DNA of 64,000 bases from contig NZ_JALBFU010000001.1 in the NCBI RefSeq assembly GCF_022662575.1, positions 1,119,810-1,183,809 of the forward strand. Reading direction: 5' to 3'. The translations under genes and the position numbers were made by a program. The DNA comes from Luteimonas aquatica. GTDB lineage: Bacteria; Pseudomonadota; Gammaproteobacteria; Xanthomonadales; Xanthomonadaceae. Numbering within the stretch: position 1 is the first letter of the stretch; every line of letters starts with the position of its first letter. Below, piece by piece: positions 11,897 through 20,379 of the stretch. The notes beneath the pieces were generated by a model. It had not been told where the DNA came from and searched no databases. It saw only the letters and a program-made list of their open reading frames with translations.

Positions 11897-12304
11897 ATGG
11901 CGCAGCGCAGATCGGCTTACGGAACGTCCGGCCCGGCCGTCCGCGGCCGGGCGTCGCGACCTGCGGCGGCCGATAAGGATACGGCATCGGCCGGGCGCGG
12001 CCCGGCCCCCCTGACCGCGGCCCAGAACCGCTTCCTGCGTGGCCAGGCCCATGGCCTGAAACCCTTGCTGCAGATCGGCGGCAAGGGCGTCACCGACGCG
12101 GTGGTGGCCGAACTCGACGAAGTCCTGGAGCACCACGAGCTGGTCAAGGTGAAGGTGGCCGCCGAGGACCGCGAGACGCGCGACGCCATGATCGAGCAGC
12201 TCGCCCAGCGCAGCGGCGCCGCCCTGGTGCAGCGGATCGGCCATACCGCCACCCTCTACCGGCCGAGCAAGGACAAGCGCCAGATCGTGCTGCCGCGCGC
12301 CTAG
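11897..12304 (+). CDS. yhbY: YhbY-family ribosome-assembly RNA-binding protein
   Basis: 135 residues. The C-terminal 95 residues form a CRM domain: LTAAQNRFLRGQAHGLKPLL, the IGGKGVTDAVVAELDEVL loop with the Gly-rich RNA-binding turn, and LVKVKV. YhbY binds pre-50S particles. The N-terminal 40 residues are basic and low-complexity, longer than in E. coli (97 aa), so the start may be further downstream, although no internal ATG is well placed. Divergent from rlmE, as in E. coli. Confidence 0.92.
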   Translation: MAQRRSAYGTSGPAVRGRASRPAAADKDTASAGRGPAPLTAAQNRFLRGQAHGLKPLLQIGGKGVTDAVVAELDEVLEHHELVKVKVAAEDRETRDAMIEQLAQRSGAALVQRIGHTATLYRPSKDKRQIVLPRA

Positions 12305-12324
12305 GACACCGCTTCGGAGCTCGC

Positions 12325-12699
12325 GTGCAACTGCTTCTGGAACGCCCGGACTACGACTACTTCCTGCGCGGCGCCGACGGGCGCCACGCCCTGGTCAACG
12401 AGCGCACCCTGCACGCCAGCTTCGTGCTCTCGCCCGCCGCTTTGGTCGAACAGTGGCCGGTCACCGACGTCGCGCGGATGACGCCCGCCGACCTGGAGCC
12501 GCTGCTGCGCCTGGCGCCCGAGCTGATCGTGCTCGGCAGCGGCGGCGCCCAGGCCTTCCCGCCGCCCGAGGTCCAGGCCGCCTGCCTCGCGCGGGGCATC
12601 GGCCTGGAGGCGATGACCAATGCCGCGGCCGCGCGCACCTTCAACGTGCTGGCCAGCGAGGGCCGGCGCGTGGTCGCCGGGTTCGTATTCCCCGCCTAG
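12325..12699 (+). CDS. Mth938-like domain protein
   Basis: 124 residues from a GTG at 12325. ELIVLGSGGAQAFPP and GIGLEAMTNAAAARTFNVLA are the conserved motifs of the Mth938/NDUFAF3 (DUF498) fold. Its eukaryotic relatives help assemble respiratory complex I; the bacterial role is unclear. It follows yhbY after 20 bp and runs into the next lipoprotein gene, so all three may be one transcript. It lies away from the nuo operon in this window. Confidence 0.85.
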   Translation: MQLLLERPDYDYFLRGADGRHALVNERTLHASFVLSPAALVEQWPVTDVARMTPADLEPLLRLAPELIVLGSGGAQAFPPPEVQAACLARGIGLEAMTNAAAARTFNVLASEGRRVVAGFVFPA

Positions 12700-12740
12700 C
12701 CGGTGGCGCGCCGTGGCGCCTGGCCGGTGCCGCCGTGGCG

Positions 12741-13298
12741 ATGCCGCTTCTGCTCGCCGCCTGCGGGGCGTTCTCGCCCTCTCCCGCCGAACGCTACGCC
12801 CGCTGGCGCGAGTCCGACGCCGCGGCTGCGACCGACGATTACCTGGCCTATCTGCGGCAGGCGGGCGTGGCGGACGTCCTGCCGCCCGCGCAATTGCTGC
12901 GCAGCGGCCGCGCCTGGTGGCGCTGCGGCGCTTCCGAGTTCGCGGTGCCGCCACGCGCTGCCTGGCCGCGGATGATTCCCACCCTGCGCCTGGTGCGCGC
13001 ATTGCGCCAACAGGGCCTGCTCGACGGCGCCGAGGTCGGATCGGCGTATCGCGGTGCCACCCTCAACCGCTGCGAGGGCGGCAGCACGCGCAGCCAGCAT
13101 CTTCGCAACGCCGCGCTCGATTTCGATCTTCCGGCCGATCCCTCGCGCATCGCCCGGCTGTGCGCGCACTGGCGCAAGGCCGGGGCGTCCAGCGGCTTCG
13201 GGCTCGGCCTGTACGACAACCGCCACGTGCACGTGGACAGCGCCGGCTATCGCACCTGGGGAAGCGATTACCGCCGCCGCAGCTCGCCCTGCCGGTAG
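12741..13298 (+). CDS. M15-type (D-Ala-D-Ala carboxypeptidase-like) lipoprotein
   Basis: 185 residues from the ATG at 12741. LLLAAC is a lipobox, so the protein is probably a lipoprotein. The C-terminal half has SQHLRNAALDFDL and HVHVD, matching the zinc-binding SxHxxxxAxD and HxH motifs of the peptidase M15_3 domain, which cleaves peptidoglycan stem peptides. The Gly usually found in the first motif is Asn here. The signal peptide from this ATG is only 7 residues before Cys; an in-frame start further upstream (no ATG or TTG is available; GTG 12735, CTG 12720 or the rarer ATT) would give a better one. Start uncertain. Confidence 0.7.
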   Translation: MPLLLAACGAFSPSPAERYARWRESDAAAATDDYLAYLRQAGVADVLPPAQLLRSGRAWWRCGASEFAVPPRAAWPRMIPTLRLVRALRQQGLLDGAEVGSAYRGATLNRCEGGSTRSQHLRNAALDFDLPADPSRIARLCAHWRKAGASSGFGLGLYDNRHVHVDSAGYRTWGSDYRRRSSPCR

Positions 13299-13317
13299 CC
13301 GGCGGTCGGGCCCGCGC

Positions 13318-14196
13318 TCATTCGCGCCGGAAGCCGACCTGCAATCCGAAGTGATCCGAAGGCCAGGTGCCCGACGCATCCGGCCGGTCGAGCACGATCC
13401 GCGCGCGCACCGGCATCAGCACGCCGGTCTGCAGGAATACGTGGTCGATCCGGGTTCGCGGATGCCCGTAATGCGGATTGAGCGTGGTGTTCGCCGGCGC
13501 ATCGGGAGCGGCGTGCAGGGCCGCGAAGGCGTCGGTGTAGCGCGCGCGCAGCGGCGCCAGCTCCGGCGCGGCGGCGCCGACGTTGAAGTCGCCGGCGATC
13601 ACCGAGGGCGCGTCGCCGCGCGTGGCGTCGACGAAGGCCAGCAGGTCGCCGATCTGCCGGGCGCGGGTGGCGCCGCTGGCGTCGGTGAAATTCAGATGGG
13701 TCACGTAGAGGTTGAGCGGCTGCCCGCCGACGTCGGCGCGGACCATGCCGGCCACGCGGTAGTCCTCCGGCGGCCGCAGCGCCCGCTGTGCGCGCATCCG
13801 CACCGGGTGCCGGGTCAGCACCGCGTTGCCGTAGCGCCGCGTCCTGTCGGGCGGATCGACGGAGACGAAGAAGCAGGCATAGCCGAGTGCGCGCGCGAGA
13901 TCCTCGGCCTGGTTGGGCAGGCCTGCGTCCTGCAGCACTTCCTGCAGGAAGATCGCGTCCGGGCGCGAGGCGCGCAGCGCGGCGACGATCATCTCGCGCC
14001 GGCGCGGCCAGTCGCCCTTGTCGTGCCAGAGATTGAGGGTGACCACTTCGAGCGCGGCCGCCGGCGCCGGGCCGGCATGGGCTTTGCCATCGGCGGCGGC
14101 GCGCGGGGCGCTACGGCAGCCGGACGGCGCTGACGAAAGCAGCGCCAGCGAGAGCAGTGCCAGCAGGACGAGCGGCACGGTGCGCATGCGCGTCAT
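13318..14196 (-). CDS. Exported endonuclease/exonuclease/phosphatase-family protein
   Basis: 292 residues. An N-terminal hydrophobic segment (VPLVLLALLSLALLSSA) suggests export, followed by an EEP domain: VVTLNLWHDKGDW, AIFLQEVLQDAG, YVTHLNFTD, SVIAGDFNVG, IDHVFLQ and SDHFGLQV. These place the metal- and phosphate-binding Asn, Glu, His and Asp residues in the usual order. Members hydrolyse phosphodiesters in nucleic acids, sphingomyelin or inositol phosphates; the substrate here is unknown. It lies 13 nt downstream of nlpD and may share its transcript. Confidence 0.88.
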   Translation of the reverse strand: MTRMRTVPLVLLALLSLALLSSAPSGCRSAPRAAADGKAHAGPAPAAALEVVTLNLWHDKGDWPRRREMIVAALRASRPDAIFLQEVLQDAGLPNQAEDLARALGYACFFVSVDPPDRTRRYGNAVLTRHPVRMRAQRALRPPEDYRVAGMVRADVGGQPLNLYVTHLNFTDASGATRARQIGDLLAFVDATRGDAPSVIAGDFNVGAAAPELAPLRARYTDAFAALHAAPDAPANTTLNPHYGHPRTRIDHVFLQTGVLMPVRARIVLDRPDASGTWPSDHFGLQVGFRRE

Positions 14197-14209
14197 CCCG
14201 GCCGCGCGG

Positions 14210-14974
14210 CTATCGCCTCGGCATGTACTGCATCGGATCCACCGGCCTGCCGTTGTAGCGGATCTCGAAGTGCAGCATGTCGCGGGTGGCGCCGCTGCGC
14301 CCCATCTCGGCGATCTGCTGGCCGGCCTTGACGATCTGGCCCTCGTTGACCAGCCGCGCGCGGTTGTGGCCGTAGGCCGACAGCCATTCCTCGTTGTGCT
14401 TGATGATGATCAGCTCGCCGTAGCCGACCAGGCCCGAGCCGGAGTACACCACCACGCCGTCGCCGGCCGCGCGCACCGGCTGCCCGGCGCTGCCGGCGAT
14501 GTCCACGCCCTGGCGGGTGGGATTGCCGGCGATGTAGGTGCCCACCAGCTGTCCTTCGGTCGGCCAGCGCCAGGCGAACGGGCTGGCCACCGGCGCCGCC
14601 GCCACGGGAGCCGGCGTCGGCGCGGCGGTGGAGGCGGGCGGACGCGACGGCGCCGTGCCTCCCGTCGCGCGGCGCGGCACCGAGGCCACCGGACGGCGGC
14701 CGCTGCCCGGATACAGGCGCAGCCGCTGGCCCGGATAGATGGTGTAGGGCGGCGGGATGTTGTTCCAGGTGGCCAGGTCGAGCGGGCTGATGCCGTTGTT
14801 GGTGGCGATCCGGTAGAGGGTCTCGCCGCGGTTCACCACCGCGGTGGCGCCGTACTTGGGCGTGGACACCGTCCGCCCCGGCCGCTTGTCGCGCACCACC
14901 GAGCTGCTGCACGCGGCCAGCACGGCAGAAGCCAGCAACGCGATCGCGATCCGCACCCAGGCCCTGCGCAGCAT
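14210..14974 (-). CDS. nlpD: NlpD-like lipoprotein, LysM plus degenerate M23 domain
   Basis: 254 residues from the ATG at 14974, which follows AGAGGG. Lipobox LLASAVLAAC, then a LysM domain (VNRGETLYRIATNNGISPLD), a Pro/Ala/Thr linker, and an M23/LytM domain with VRAAGDGVVVYSGSGLVGYG and LHFEIRYNGRPVDPMQY. The first zinc His is replaced (GNPTRQGVDIAG), so it is probably inactive and activates amidases such as AmiC at division, as NlpD does in E. coli. An alternative ATG at 15007 overlaps the yqaA stop (ATGA). rpoS does not follow here, unlike in E. coli. Confidence 0.92.
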   Translation of the reverse strand: MLRRAWVRIAIALLASAVLAACSSSVVRDKRPGRTVSTPKYGATAVVNRGETLYRIATNNGISPLDLATWNNIPPPYTIYPGQRLRLYPGSGRRPVASVPRRATGGTAPSRPPASTAAPTPAPVAAAPVASPFAWRWPTEGQLVGTYIAGNPTRQGVDIAGSAGQPVRAAGDGVVVYSGSGLVGYGELIIIKHNEEWLSAYGHNRARLVNEGQIVKAGQQIAEMGRSGATRDMLHFEIRYNGRPVDPMQYMPRR

Positions 14975-15003
14975 ATCCGTCCCTCTCGGCATCCGAACGC
15001 CTT

Positions 15004-15618
15004 TCATGCCGCATGCGCCCTGAATGCAACGTAGACGATGCCGGCCGCGATCAGCACCAGCGCCCCCCAGCCGATGGGTTCGATGTAGCGGTGCAGCGCG
15101 CGCTCGGCGCGCTCGCCGCCCAGGCGGATCGCCAGCGCGATCAGGAACACGCGCTTGCCCCGCCCCACCGCCATGCTGGCCAGGAACGGCAGCCACGGCA
15201 CCCCCACGATGCCCGAGGCCCAGGTGAAGATCTTCAGCGGGATCGGCGCGAAGCCGGCGATCACCAGGATCCAGAACGCCTTCCACGGCGACTGCGCCAC
15301 CACCTCGCGCAAATAGGCCACCTGCGCCTCGATCCTGTCGATCCAGCCCAGCGTCTGCAGCAGCGGCTTGACCGCCTCGTAGGCGTAATGGCCCAGCAGA
15401 TAGCCGATCACCGCGCCCGCCAGCGAGCCGGCCAGGCTCAGCGTGGCGAACCAGAACCCGCGCCGCGGCTGCGCCAGGCACATCGGCGCCAGCATCACTT
15501 CCGGCGCGACCGGAAAGACGATGGCCTCGATGAAGCTCAGGCCGGCCAGCAGCGACGGCGCGCGCGGATGGCGCGCCCAGGCCAGCGCGCGCTCGTAGAG
15601 GGGGGCGAACAGCTTCAT
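15004..15618 (-). CDS. yqaA: YqaA-family (SNARE/DedA-like) membrane protein
   Basis: 204 residues, multi-span. SFIEAIVFPVAPEVMLAPM and the AGSLAGAVIGYLLGHYAY re-entrant region are typical of the YqaA branch of the VTT/DedA superfamily. FAPIPLKIFTWASGIVGV is the conserved second half with the essential Pro/Lys. DedA proteins are linked to lipid flipping and membrane homeostasis; this branch is not characterised. It lies between pcm and nlpD as in Xanthomonas. Its stop overlaps a possible nlpD start. Confidence 0.88.
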   Translation of the reverse strand: MKLFAPLYERALAWARHPRAPSLLAGLSFIEAIVFPVAPEVMLAPMCLAQPRRGFWFATLSLAGSLAGAVIGYLLGHYAYEAVKPLLQTLGWIDRIEAQVAYLREVVAQSPWKAFWILVIAGFAPIPLKIFTWASGIVGVPWLPFLASMAVGRGKRVFLIALAIRLGGERAERALHRYIEPIGWGALVLIAAGIVYVAFRAHAA

Positions 15619-15680
15619 GCGAACGCTCCCTGGATGCTTCTACCGCAGGCGATTCCAGCCGCGATCGCATCCTGCCGCCA

Positions 15681-15734
15681 TCCATGGCGCTGCGATGCGG
15701 TCTCCGGAAAGTCCGGCCCGGCCACCCGTGGCCG
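15681..15734. repeat. Palindromic repeat-like sequence in the pcm-yqaA spacer
   Basis: The 169-bp spacer between pcm and yqaA holds TCCATGGCGCTGCG (15681-15694), a tccgga/tccgg pair, and a 7-bp hairpin cggccac-cc-gtggccg (15719-15734). The first 14-mer matches 13 of 14 bases of one inside the enolase insertion (22859-22872, opposite strand). This suggests a dispersed family, but only these two examples are in the window. Confidence 0.4.
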
Positions 15735-15787
15735 TGCGCCCGGCAGCGCACGAGCCACTGGCCCGTAGACGCGCCGCTTCGCCCGCA

Positions 15788-16486
15788 TCAGTCCACCAGG
15801 CCCGAAAGCAGCGGCACGAACACCACCGGCGCCAGCGTGGTCTGCTCGATCGCGCCGCTCGCGTCCTTGCGCAGGCACAGCAGCGACTGCGCGTTGCCGC
15901 CGCCCACCGGCGCCACCAGGGTGCCGCCGGGCGCCAGCTGCTCGGTCAGCGCGTCCACCAGCGACGGCGCCGCGGCGGTGACCACCACGGCGTCGAACGG
16001 GCCGTTCTCGGGCCAGCCGATGCGGCCGTCGTCGTGCTTGCTGCGCACGTTCAGGCCCAGCGCGCGGAAGCGTTTGCGCGCGGTGCGCAGCAGTTCGCCG
16101 ATGCGCTCCACGGTATGCACCTCCAGCCCGAGCGCGGCCAGGATCGCGGCCTGGTAGCCGGAGCCGGTGCCCACTTCCAGCACCTTCTGCGGCTGCGCGC
16201 CGTTGGCGAACAGGGCCTCGGTCATCTTCGCCACCACCCAGGGCTGCGAGATGGTCTGGCCGAAGCCGATCGGCAGCGCGGTGTCCTCGTAGGCGCGCGT
16301 GGCCAGCGCCTCGTCCACGAACAGGTGGCGCGGCACGGTGCGGATGGCGTTGAGCACGCGCTCGTCGCGGATGCCCCCGCCGTTGGGAGCGGCCTCGCGC
16401 AGGCGCTCGATCAGGCGGTCGCGCACGCGCTGCGAGGTCATGCCCACGCCGATCGCCTGCGAATCGAGGCGGATCCTCGCGGTCAT
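15788..16486 (-). CDS. pcm: Protein-L-isoaspartate O-methyltransferase
   Basis: 232 residues. [32 protein letters not shown] is represented by the PIMT signature, followed by the SAM loop [16 protein letters not shown] and [11 protein letters not shown]. The enzyme methylates isoaspartyl residues to start repair of aged proteins. The ATG at 16486 overlaps the surE stop (ATGA), the classic surE-pcm coupling. yqaA follows after a 169-bp spacer that contains a repeat-like sequence. Confidence 0.96.
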   Translation of the reverse strand: MTARIRLDSQAIGVGMTSQRVRDRLIERLREAAPNGGGIRDERVLNAIRTVPRHLFVDEALATRAYEDTALPIGFGQTISQPWVVAKMTEALFANGAQPQKVLEVGTGSGYQAAILAALGLEVHTVERIGELLRTARKRFRALGLNVRSKHDDGRIGWPENGPFDAVVVTAAAPSLVDALTEQLAPGGTLVAPVGGGNAQSLLCLRKDASGAIEQTTLAPVVFVPLLSGLVD

Positions 16487-17274
16487 GCACCCGTCTCCTC
16501 GCGCAGCTCCGCCGCCAGGCCGCCGACCCAGCTGGCGACCTGCTCGAGCGCCTGGTAGCGGGTCAGGTCGACGTGGATCGGCGTGATCGAGATGTGGCCG
16601 GTGCGCACGGCGTGGAAATCCGTGCCGGGACCGGCGTCCTGCTCGCGGCCGGCCGGACCGATCCAGTACACGCTGCGCCCGCGCGGATCCTGCGTCGGCA
16701 CGCAGGGCTCGGAGCGGTGGCGGTTGCCCAGGCGCGTGACCTCGAAGCCGCTGACGTCCTGCCAGGCGCGGTCGGGGACGTTGACGTTGAGGATGGTGTC
16801 GGCCGGCAGCGGATCGGACTTCAGCCGCGCCACGATCTCCACCGCCGCGCGCGCCGCGGTCTCGAAGTGCCGTGGCTCCTGGTCGACGGTGGCCAGCGAG
16901 ACCGCGACCGCCGGCAGGCCGAGGAAACGCCCCTCCATCGCCGCCGAGACGGTGCCGGAATAGATCACGTCGTCGCCCAGGTTGGCGGCGTTGTTGATGC
17001 CCGAGACCACGATGTCCGGTTCGGCGTCGTCCTCGAACATGCCGGTGAGCGCCAGGTGCACGCAATCGGTCGGCGTTCCGGCCACGCGCCAGGTGCGCTC
17101 GTCGAGCCGGGTCACGCGCACCGGCATGTCCAGCGTCAGCGAGTTGCTGGCGCCGGAACGGTCGCGGTCGGGCGCGACGATCCGCACGTCATGGCCTGCG
17201 TTGCGCAGGCCCTCCGCCAGGATGCGGATGCCGGGGGCGTCGACGCCGTCGTCGTTGCTGACGAGTATGCGCAT
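16483..17274 (-). CDS. surE: 5'/3'-nucleotidase SurE
   Basis: 263 residues from the ATG at 17274. [16 protein letters not shown] contains the metal-binding Asn-Asp-Asp; [15 protein letters not shown] and [20 protein letters not shown] complete the SurE active site. It removes phosphate from nucleoside monophosphates and short polyphosphates and is linked to stationary-phase survival. A longer in-frame extension upstream lacks family similarity. First gene of surE-pcm-yqaA-nlpD and divergent from the luxR gene 137 bp away. Confidence 0.97.
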   Translation of the reverse strand: MRILVSNDDGVDAPGIRILAEGLRNAGHDVRIVAPDRDRSGASNSLTLDMPVRVTRLDERTWRVAGTPTDCVHLALTGMFEDDAEPDIVVSGINNAANLGDDVIYSGTVSAAMEGRFLGLPAVAVSLATVDQEPRHFETAARAAVEIVARLKSDPLPADTILNVNVPDRAWQDVSGFEVTRLGNRHRSEPCVPTQDPRGRSVYWIGPAGREQDAGPGTDFHAVRTGHISITPIHVDLTRYQALEQVASWVGGLAAELREETGA

Positions 17275-17411
17275 AGGCTTTCCGTGGAAAGCGTGAATGA
17301 TAACGGATATGCGTCCCGGGCCGGGAGCGCGAAAACGACTAAGATGGCGCCGAGGATCGCCCGGAAGATCGTTCCGGCCGATCATCGTGGAAGATCGCCC
17401 TGGAAGACCGC

Positions 17412-18155
17412 ATGCAATACGGGGATCACATCCAGCGTGTATTGGCGGCCGGCTCGATGGAGGCGCTGCGGCGGAGCACCTCCGATTTCGCCGCCGCGCT
17501 GGGCTTCGAGCACCATGGCTTCGCGGCACGGCTGTCGCGGCCCGCGACCGGGCGCGCCGGCTATCACAGCTTCGAGAACTATCGCAACGAGTGGGGAGAC
17601 CGCTACGCCACCCTGCACCGGCCGGAGATGGCGCGCGGCGATGCCCGCGTGCTGCACGCGCGCACCGGGATGCCGGCGATCTCCTGGAACACGCGCGGAC
17701 AGTTCGGCTACCTGCCGCCCACGCCGGCCTTGCTGCGGCGCGCGCGCCGGCAGACGCGCGCCGCCGGCGATTTCGGCATGTCGGCCGGGATCACGGTGCC
17801 GAGCTGGTCGCGCGGCATCGACTGGGCCTTCGTCACCTTCTCCACCGATGCCACCCACGATCTGGCGGCGATCGATCGCGACATCGGCGCGATGGTGTAT
17901 TTCGTCAACTGCCTGCAGGCCACCTTCGACCGCCTGCAGGACAACCGGCAATCGGTCCGCCCGCTCAGCGTCCGCGAGCGCGAGGTGCTGTGCTGGTCGG
18001 CGGTCGGCAAGACCTCGTGGGAAATCTCGGTGATCCTGCAGCTGAGCGAGCGTACGGTGAACTTCCACCTGCAGCAGGCCGCGCGCAAGCTGCAAGTGAA
18101 GGGACGCCGCGCCGCCTGCGCGCGGGCGGTGGCGCTGGGGCTGATCGCGCTGTAA
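17412..18155 (+). CDS. LuxR-family quorum-sensing-type regulator, orphan
   Basis: 247 residues. The N-terminal autoinducer-binding domain (about 20-170) keeps Trp61, Tyr65, Asp77 and Trp92, matching the TraR positions W57, Y61, D70 and W85; the Pro after the Asp is Ala here. The C-terminal LuxR HTH (about 183-245) has [20 protein letters not shown] and SERTVNFHL. It would bind DNA in response to an acyl-homoserine lactone or a related signal. No luxI-type synthase is in the window, so it is a LuxR solo here. A 20-bp dyad resembling a lux box follows 19 bp after its stop. The gene interrupts the truD/surE neighbourhood seen in related genomes. Confidence 0.9.
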   Translation: MQYGDHIQRVLAAGSMEALRRSTSDFAAALGFEHHGFAARLSRPATGRAGYHSFENYRNEWGDRYATLHRPEMARGDARVLHARTGMPAISWNTRGQFGYLPPTPALLRRARRQTRAAGDFGMSAGITVPSWSRGIDWAFVTFSTDATHDLAAIDRDIGAMVYFVNCLQATFDRLQDNRQSVRPLSVREREVLCWSAVGKTSWEISVILQLSERTVNFHLQQAARKLQVKGRRAACARAVALGLIAL

Positions 18156-18174
18156 CGCGTTACATCGGCGCCGA

Positions 18175-18194
18175 CCCTGTCAATTCTGACAGGG
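18175..18194. promoter_or_regulatory. lux-box-like 20-bp dyad
   Basis: CCCTGTCA-attc-TGACAGGG is a perfect 8-4-8 inverted repeat with the CTG...CAG half-sites and 20-bp length of LuxR-family operators. It lies 19 bp after the luxR stop and about 185 bp before the Smr gene. It could be the operator of a lost or downstream gene; a weak terminator hairpin is the alternative, but there is no T-run. Confidence 0.55.
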
Positions 18195-18344
18195 GTCACG
18201 GGCGTTCCCGGCCCGGGTGTGATGAACTCCTCGCACGCGGCGCTCGGGAAGCCAGACGGACACGGGCGTTCGAATGGACCTGCTTCCCGAACGCCGCGCC
18301 TGTCCCGTCCGCCGATCCCCGCTCCGGCCGGCATGACGGCCGGC
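18195..18344. other. Spacer with degenerate repeat and 12-bp tandem duplication
   Basis: No convincing gene. The minus-strand reading resembles the common dispersed proteobacterial intergenic repeat that reads as a PAGAG/PAFAGMT-type peptide, in decayed form. ggccggcatgac occurs twice in tandem (18326-18337 and 18338-18349). Confidence 0.35.
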
Positions 18345-18373
18345 ATGACACTGCGACGGAAATTTCCTAGGCT
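18345..18373 (+). promoter_or_regulatory. Putative promoter of the Smr gene, leaderless
   Basis: ATGACA (18345-18350), a 17-nt spacer and TAGGCT (18368-18373). Transcription would start at or next to the ATG at 18379, giving a leaderless message; there is no normally spaced ribosome-binding site. The -35 overlaps the second copy of a 12-bp tandem repeat. Confidence 0.5.
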
Positions 18374-18378
18374 GGGAC

Positions 18379-18969
18379 ATGGCTCCCACCGGCAAACGTC
18401 CCAGTTCCAAGCCTTCGGGCCCCGATCCCGGGCCGGCGGCGGACGCACGGGGCGACGACGACGCGGCGCTGTTCCGCGCGGCCATCGGGCCGGTGCGCGA
18501 GCTGCCGGCCGTCCAGGCCCCGCCCGCGGCGTCGAAGCCGGCGCCGGTGCCGCGCATGGCGCGCCGCGACGAGGAGGACGCGCGCAGCGAATTCCAGCGT
18601 GCGCTGGAGGCGTCCTTCCTCGAGGCCGGCGACGCGATGCAGTACCGCCGCGACGAAGTGCCGCCGCGCGTGCTGCGCCGGCTCGGGCGCGGCGACTATG
18701 CCGCGCAGGAGGAGCTCGACCTGCATCATGCCGACAGCGCCGAGGCCGAGGCGCTGCTGCGCCGCTTCCTGCGCGAGGCGCGCGAGGCCGGCATCGGCTG
18801 CGTGCGCATCGTCCACGGCAAGGGCCTGCACGGCGACAGCCGCGTGCCGGTGCTCAAAAACCTGGTCGACCGCCTGCTGCGCCAGCGCGCCGACGTGCTG
18901 GCCTTCCATTCCGCGCCCGCCGCGCAGGGCGGCGGCGGCGCGGTGCTGGTGCTGCTCAAGCCCCGATAG
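18379..18969 (+). CDS. Smr-domain (MutS2 C-terminal-like) endonuclease
   Basis: 196 residues. A low-complexity N-terminus and a charged linker (about 60-105) precede the Smr domain: LDLHHADSAEAEALLRRFL, then VRIVHGKGLHGDSRVPVLK and a C-terminal GGGGAVLVLLK. The LDLH and HGKG motifs are the nuclease signature. Standalone E. coli SmrA/SmrB cut RNA or DNA; SmrB cleaves mRNA between collided ribosomes. Length and layout fit that group. The promoter appears leaderless, and a small gene follows after 7 bp. Confidence 0.9.
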   Translation: MAPTGKRPSSKPSGPDPGPAADARGDDDAALFRAAIGPVRELPAVQAPPAASKPAPVPRMARRDEEDARSEFQRALEASFLEAGDAMQYRRDEVPPRVLRRLGRGDYAAQEELDLHHADSAEAEALLRRFLREAREAGIGCVRIVHGKGLHGDSRVPVLKNLVDRLLRQRADVLAFHSAPAAQGGGGAVLVLLKPR

Positions 18970-18976
18970 GACGCCG

Positions 18977-19294
18977 ATGAGACCGCCCCGCCCCATGCAG
19001 GAAATGATCCAGGACTGGGCGCCGGAACTCTCGGCCAGACTGGGCCGTCCGATCGCCGAGATCGCGCGCGAGGGCCTCAGCGCCTCCGACTTCTCCGTTT
19101 CGCGTTCGGTGGAGATTCGGGAACCGCCCGGCAGGGTCGTCCGGTTCTCCCTGGCGTTCGCCCTCATTCGCCCGGCGCACTCCGTGGCTGCCGTGTTCAC
19201 CGAGCACTACGGCTACCTGGAGTTCGATCTGGAGGAGGACAGCGTCGTCGCCGAGATCCATGAAACCCTCTACGTGCATCAGGGCGATGCCTGA
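18977..19294 (+). CDS. Conserved-looking protein of unknown function, 105 aa
   Basis: 105 residues from the ATG at 18977, 7 nt after the Smr stop and in the same transcript direction. No signal peptide or membrane span. Predicted alternating strands (VVRFSLAFALIRPAHSVAAVF, split by Pro) and an acidic C-terminus (EFDLEEDSVVAEIHETL). An alternative ATG is at 18995. I recognise no family. It converges on truD with 39 bp between stops. Confidence 0.55.
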   Translation: MRPPRPMQEMIQDWAPELSARLGRPIAEIAREGLSASDFSVSRSVEIREPPGRVVRFSLAFALIRPAHSVAAVFTEHYGYLEFDLEEDSVVAEIHETLYVHQGDA

Positions 19295-19333
19295 ACCGGC
19301 CGGAACCGCTTCCGATCGCCCCATCGCGATGCG

Positions 19334-20368
19334 CTAATCGCCGTGCGCGTCGGCGATCTCGCCGAGCTCGGCCAGTACGGTCGTCGCGTACGCGCCGGGC
19401 GACAGGGCGAAGGCCAGCTGCAAGTCCCCGTCTTCGCGCCATTGCCAGGACAATTCCTGCGGACGCAGGCGCGTCGCGCGCCGTTCCTGCCTGAGCCCCG
19501 CCTTTTCCAGGCCGGAGCGCAATGCCGGCGACGTCCCGTCGGACAGCACGCGCTGCTCCAGCGCCAGCGCGTCCCCCGTCGCGCGCGAGGCGCCCTGCCC
19601 CCACAACGGCGCGCTGGGATGGATGTCGAAGCGCGCCAGGCGTTCGGCCAGCGTGTCGCTCCAGGCTTCCGGACCGAACACGCTGCGGCTGCCATCGAGG
19701 ATCCACACTTCGCCGTCGAGGGCGAGATTCCACGAGCCTTCCGCCACGCGCGCGGCCAGCACCCGGTTGAACAATTCCGAGCGCGCGGCCGAGAGCAGGT
19801 GCGTGCGCTGGTCGCGGTGCACGCGTCGCCCGGCGAACATCGCCAGGGCATTGGCAAGGTTTCCGCCCTCGCGGCCGAAGCGCTGCTCGCCGAAATAGTT
19901 CGGCACGCCCCGCGCGGACAGCAGGCGCAGGCGATCCTCGATGGCGGCGCGCTCGCCCCGCACCTGGCGCAGGCGCAGCGCGAAGCGGTTCCCCGCCAGC
20001 GCGCCGCGCGGCAGTTTCTTCGCATGCCAGGCATACGCGAGCACGCGCAGGTCGTCGCCGCCCAGCGTCTCCACCGGCGGCGCGTTGCGCCGCGGCAGGT
20101 GCACGCTGAAGCGCTGGCGCGTCACGGCATGGCGGTCCTTCAGGCCTGCATAGCCGATCGACGATTCGCCCACTCCCGCCCATTCGGCGATGCGCCTGGC
20201 GGCGAAGGCCGTGTTCATGCCGCGCTTCTCGACCGTCAGCAGCAGATGCTCGCCGCTGCCGCTGGCCTGGAAGCCGTCGAGCTCCTCGACGAAGAAATCC
20301 TCGGCTTCGGTGCGGATGCGCGCCGACAGCGCCGGCGCCCCCGCGGCGCGCGCAAGCGCGGCAGGCAT
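19334..20368 (-). CDS. truD: tRNA pseudouridine(13) synthase TruD
   Basis: 344 residues. [14 protein letters not shown] opens the domain; [15 protein letters not shown] carries the catalytic Asp (Asp78), and [14 protein letters not shown] and [15 protein letters not shown] are TruD signatures. It makes pseudouridine 13 in tRNA-Glu. I use the ATG at 20368; a GTG at 20383 would overlap the ispF stop (GTGA) and add five residues. Last gene of the ftsB-ispD-ispF-truD run, typical of gammaproteobacteria. Confidence 0.96.
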   Translation of the reverse strand: MPAALARAAGAPALSARIRTEAEDFFVEELDGFQASGSGEHLLLTVEKRGMNTAFAARRIAEWAGVGESSIGYAGLKDRHAVTRQRFSVHLPRRNAPPVETLGGDDLRVLAYAWHAKKLPRGALAGNRFALRLRQVRGERAAIEDRLRLLSARGVPNYFGEQRFGREGGNLANALAMFAGRRVHRDQRTHLLSAARSELFNRVLAARVAEGSWNLALDGEVWILDGSRSVFGPEAWSDTLAERLARFDIHPSAPLWGQGASRATGDALALEQRVLSDGTSPALRSGLEKAGLRQERRATRLRPQELSWQWREDGDLQLAFALSPGAYATTVLAELGEIADAHGD

Positions 20369-20379
20369 CGCGACGGAAC

